A stretch of 7,180 nt of DNA from JBEKLJ01 sp050010255 (GTDB lineage Bacteria > Acidobacteriota > Terriglobia > Bryobacterales > Bryobacteraceae). Position numbers and translations under genes: made by a program. The DNA lies in assembly GCA_050010255.1 (NCBI GenBank), contig JBEKLJ010000184.1:1-7180 (forward strand), read 5' to 3'. How positions within the stretch are numbered: position 1 is the stretch's first letter; the number at the start of each line of letters is the position of its first letter. The notes under the pieces are model-generated. The model did not search any database. It worked only from the letters and a program-made list of their open reading frames with translations, and was not told where the DNA came from. Below, piece after piece: positions 4,294-7,180 of this stretch.

Positions 4294-7180
4294 CTACGGG
4301 CCAACGTGGAGCGTCCCCACCACGGTCAGACTCGCGCTGGCGGAGGAGTTGCCGAGATAGACGGTGTAGTCGCCCGGTGCGATCCGCCAACTGTGCGAGC
4401 CGGTGTCCCAATAGCTCATCGGATGAGAGGAGTCGTTCTGATCTACTTCCACCGTGACGTGCTGAAGGGCGCCGGATTCCAGGAACACCTTCTGCCATCC
4501 GACCAGGCGCCGGGGCGGCTCGCCCGTGCTGGCCGGCAGCCCCAGGTACACCTGGGCCACTTCGGCGCCGGCAACCGGCCCCATGTTCTTCAGGTCAAAG
4601 GTCACCCGGAAGTTAGGGTTGCCTGAGGCCAGGTTGTCGACCAGTCTCGGATTCGAGAATGAGAAGGTGGTATAGGACAGTCCGAAGCCAAAGGGAAACA
4701 GCGGCGTGAGGTTGTTCGCGTCGGACCACTTATACCCGACGTTAAAACCCTCCGAGTAATCCACCAGGAACGGCGTAGTCGAGTTGTTGGGCGGAGAGGC
4801 GATGGTGGGGTGAGGCAGATCGGCAACGCTGGCGGGAAAGGTCATAGGCAGCTTGCCCGAGGGGTTGACCGCGCCAAACAGCAGATTGGCGATAGCCTCC
4901 CCGCCGCGCTGGCCGGGATACCAGGCCTCCAAGACCGCGCTGACGCTGCCCAACCACGGCATCACCTGCGCGCCCCCGTTCTCGAGGACCACGATGGTGT
5001 GCGGGTTCGCCGCCGCAACCGCGGCAACCAGTGCATCCTGATCGATGGGAGTGGCATTGATCACGTCCGTGAAATTCAGGCTGGGAAGGTCCATGCCCTC
5101 GCTGGCCCATTGGCTGACGAACACAATCGCCACTTCGGAGGAGGCCGCAGTGGAAGCCGCCCGAGTGCGATTTGTGCCGTCGTCGAAGCGCACGGTGGCC
5201 TGGGGCGCCTTGGCGCGAATGGCGCTGAGCGGAGAGGATGGATCCCAGACTACCCAGGACCACCCGGGCGGGTTCGGACGGCCATCGGTGCGGGCCGGGC
5301 CGCCGGTGGGCCATACCTGCGCCGAGCCGCCGCCGGAGAGAACCGCAACATCGGCGTGCGATCCAATCACCGCGATGGAGTGGATGGAGGACGCGTCGAG
5401 CGGAAGTTGCGCACCGGCGTTCTTCAGCAGAACCGCGCCCTGCTCTTCGGCTTCCTGCGCAATGGCCTGGCCCGTGGCGGTGTCGACTGGCGCGAGCGCC
5501 TCGGGAAAGTCGAACAGCCCGGACTGGTACATGGCGCGCAGGATGCGGTGCACCATGTCGTCGAGACGCGACTGCGGCACCTGACCGCGTGCGATGGCCT
5601 GCCCGAGGCTTCCGAAAAAGGCGTTGTCGGGCTGCTCCTGGTCCAGGCCGGCCAGCGCCGCAGCCGCGGTGCTGGGCGTGGCCCACCAGTCGGACATGAC
5701 GAAGCCCCTGAACCCCCAATCGCCCTTCAGGACCTCGTTCAGAAGATGAGGGTTCTGACAGGCATACACGCCGTTCACCAGGTTGTAGGAGCACATGACC
5801 GACTGCACATTGGAGTCCTTGAGGCCAATCTCGAAGGCCAGCAGGTCGCTCTCCCGCGCGCCACGTTCCTCGATTTGGGCATTGGCGGTGGTGCGGCCGG
5901 TCTCCTGATCGTTCAGCGCGTAGTGCTTGATGCCTCCGACGACATGCTGGTCCTGGATGGCGCGAATATGAGCGGCGGTGATCCTGCCCGCCAGAATGGG
6001 ATCCTCGCCCTTGGTCTCGAAGGTGCGGCCGTCGCGCGGCTCGCGGCCGGTGAGGTTGACATTACCCCCAAGATTGACGTTGAGGCCGTAGGCCCTCATC
6101 TCGGCGCCGATGACCGATCCGTACTTGTAGGCCAGGCCCAGATCCCAACTCGCGGCACTGGCGATGGAGGAGGGAAGCGCTGTCGCCGGCGCGCTGGCGT
6201 CAGCGAGGCCCACGCTGCCATCCACGAAATAGAGGGCGGGAATACCAAGCCGCCGAATCTCTGGGATAAAGCCCCCGGCTCCGCGCGGGAGTGGGGGGAT
6301 GTTGGTCACCGGACCTCCAGCCCCATGCACGAGCTGGAGTTTCTCATCCTGCGTCATCTGCGCCAGCAGCACGCCGGCCCGGTAGTCGGGGTCCATCTGC
6401 GCGGAGGGAGCCTGCACGGCGATGGTTGCGGCGTTCGATGTGTACCCGCCGACGGAGATCGTCACCGGCACGGCGTCTCCCGTCGCCGAGTTGACCGGCA
6501 CCAGCGCATTCACCTGGTATTCGCCCACCATCCCCGGAACGAGGCCGGCAAAGAGCACCTGGGCGGGCGCTCCGCCGATGCTGACCGCCGGTGTGTTCGT
6601 CGCCACCGCCAGCGGGTTGACCGACGAGGCCGAGGCGCTCGCGGGCCGATTGGTCACGGCTCCCAGACCGGTGCAGTAGATCACCACGACGGTGCTGCCG
6701 GCCGTCGCCGGGTTGGATGGGTCGACCAGGCGATTGGACAGGTCCAGGATGGCGCCCTGGCCGCTGCCCTGCATGTTCGTGGTGAAGATGCCCGGCGCGT
6801 AGGCCACCAGATCGATGGCTTGCGGCGCGCTGGTCTGGCCGTTTACCGTAACCGTCAGCATGGCTCGCTCATGCCCGGCCAACTCCCAGGGAATCTGAAT
6901 GTTGACCTGGCCGCCGTCGGTGTAGAAGAGAGGAACGGCGAGCGCTCCGTCGAACTGCATGGAAAGCTGGGAAAGGTTAGTCGGAAGCGGCAGGGTCGAA
7001 GCCCAAGACGGCGAACTCAGCAGGAAGTTTCCGAACACCGCGGCGATGCTTCCGGGAGCCACCGCGGTCCCGTAACTGGCGGCGCTCACGATGCCGCCCG
7101 GGTTGATTGCCGGTGCGCCGGCCGCTTGCCCGAAACAGGGCGCTGAGAGCGGCAAAAGGAGCCATGCGCCGAGGAGGAGC
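4294..7180 (-). CDS. Exported GH3 beta-glucosidase-type enzyme with N-terminal TIGR03437 domain, 5' partial
   Basis: The gene runs off the right edge. The frame stays open above the TTG at 7155 and reads LLLGAWLLLPLSAPCFGQ, the core and end of a signal peptide, so the true start is outside the window. Numbering from that TTG (953 residues): a TIGR03437 Ig-like domain at about 18-248 (INPGGIVSAASYG, YTDGGQVNIQIPWEL, VIYCTGLGAV); the GH3 N-terminal barrel at about 262-555; the GH3 C-terminal domain at about 573-800; and a fibronectin-III-like domain at about 850-950. Visible active-site features are GREPRDGRTFETKGEDP (370-386), KH (410-411), the nucleophile Asp489 in GFVMSDW, and the likely acid/base Glu686 in SEGMDL. 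All are present, so it should be active. GH3 enzymes of this layout release terminal beta-linked sugars such as glucose or xylose from oligosaccharides; the exact substrate cannot be read from sequence. It probably acts in the periplasm or outside the cell in plant-polysaccharide breakdown. Confidence 0.92.
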   Translation of the reverse strand, partial: LLLGAWLLLPLSAPCFGQAAGAPAINPGGIVSAASYGTAVAPGSIAAVFGNFLLSSPSWASTLPLPTNLSQLSMQFDGALAVPLFYTDGGQVNIQIPWELAGHERAMLTVTVNGQTSAPQAIDLVAYAPGIFTTNMQGSGQGAILDLSNRLVDPSNPATAGSTVVVIYCTGLGAVTNRPASASASSVNPLAVATNTPAVSIGGAPAQVLFAGLVPGMVGEYQVNALVPVNSATGDAVPVTISVGGYTSNAATIAVQAPSAQMDPDYRAGVLLAQMTQDEKLQLVHGAGGPVTNIPPLPRGAGGFIPEIRRLGIPALYFVDGSVGLADASAPATALPSSIASAASWDLGLAYKYGSVIGAEMRAYGLNVNLGGNVNLTGREPRDGRTFETKGEDPILAGRITAAHIRAIQDQHVVGGIKHYALNDQETGRTTANAQIEERGARESDLLAFEIGLKDSNVQSVMCSYNLVNGVYACQNPHLLNEVLKGDWGFRGFVMSDWWATPSTAAAALAGLDQEQPDNAFFGSLGQAIARGQVPQSRLDDMVHRILRAMYQSGLFDFPEALAPVDTATGQAIAQEAEEQGAVLLKNAGAQLPLDASSIHSIAVIGSHADVAVLSGGGSAQVWPTGGPARTDGRPNPPGWSWVVWDPSSPLSAIRAKAPQATVRFDDGTNRTRAASTAASSEVAIVFVSQWASEGMDLPSLNFTDVINATPIDQDALVAAVAAANPHTIVVLENGGAQVMPWLGSVSAVLEAWYPGQRGGEAIANLLFGAVNPSGKLPMTFPASVADLPHPTIASPPNNSTTPFLVDYSEGFNVGYKWSDANNLTPLFPFGFGLSYTTFSFSNPRLVDNLASGNPNFRVTFDLKNMGPVAGAEVAQVYLGLPASTGEPPRRLVGWQKVFLESGALQHVTVEVDQNDSSHPMSYWDTGSHSWRIAPGDYTVYLGNSSASASLTVVGTLHVGP

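Noticed and set aside
3444..4304. 286-codon open frame on the - strand over the MGMT-like gene
   Set aside because: It is an out-of-frame shadow of 3758-4198, with an Arg/Gly/Ala-rich product and no motif. It also overlaps the end of the GH3 gene and of the YVVWLQ gene.
4810..7146. Very long open frame on the + strand opposite the GH3 gene
   Set aside because: It is antisense to a complete, motif-rich GH3 reading frame. High GC content leaves the opposite strand free of stops; the product is Arg/Gly-rich with no domain.
7153..7155. TTG as the true start of the GH3 gene
   Set aside because: The signal-peptide hydrophobic core lies upstream of it in the same open frame and runs to the window edge, so the start is outside.

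Overview
The window most likely comes from an Acidobacteriota chromosome of the Bryobacterales/Solibacter type. The strongest reason is the large secreted enzyme on the right: its N-terminus carries the NPGGIVSAASY-type domain (TIGR03437 family) that is abundant in Candidatus Solibacter and its relatives. A small secreted protein with a YVVWLQ motif, of a kind I associate with acidobacterial genomes, agrees with this. The taxonomic call is inference from protein families. No rRNA, tRNA or CRISPR was seen.

Left half (about 1-3700, all + strand): a loose row of small orphan genes separated by long, hairpin-rich spacers. In order they are: a five-helix membrane protein (10-960); a 490-base gene-free stretch; an attI-like site containing an 8-codon ORF (1451-1489); a 73-residue two-helix membrane protein (1516-1737); a hairpin with the attC hallmark of a single bulged G (1744-1806); a truncated gene with a LLILGESHYG motif (1811-1945); repeat copy A (1946-2051); a secreted four-cysteine protein (2108-2719); a gene-free stretch; repeat copy B (2942-3043); a secreted YVVWLQ protein (3165-3569); and a possible 40-codon ORF (3573-3695). 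The section 1451-1945 reads like a relic of a mobile integron cassette array without an integrase in view. The two repeat copies belong to one family of about 105 bp, and each lies upstream of a gene for a small exported protein.

Right half (3758-7180, all - strand): ordinary, well-conserved genes. An MGMT/Ada-like DNA-binding protein that lacks the alkyl-acceptor cysteine (3758-4198) has its own recognisable sigma70-type promoter. Upstream of it on the same strand is a large exported GH3 beta-glucosidase-type enzyme (4294 to beyond the right edge). The GH3 enzyme would act outside the cytoplasm on beta-linked oligosaccharides. The MGMT-like protein probably acts in DNA lesion recognition, and nothing links it functionally to the GH3 gene.

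The most unusual content is the integron-like signature at 1451-1945, the paired structured repeats, and the placement of the TIGR03437 domain at the N-terminus of a GH3 enzyme.
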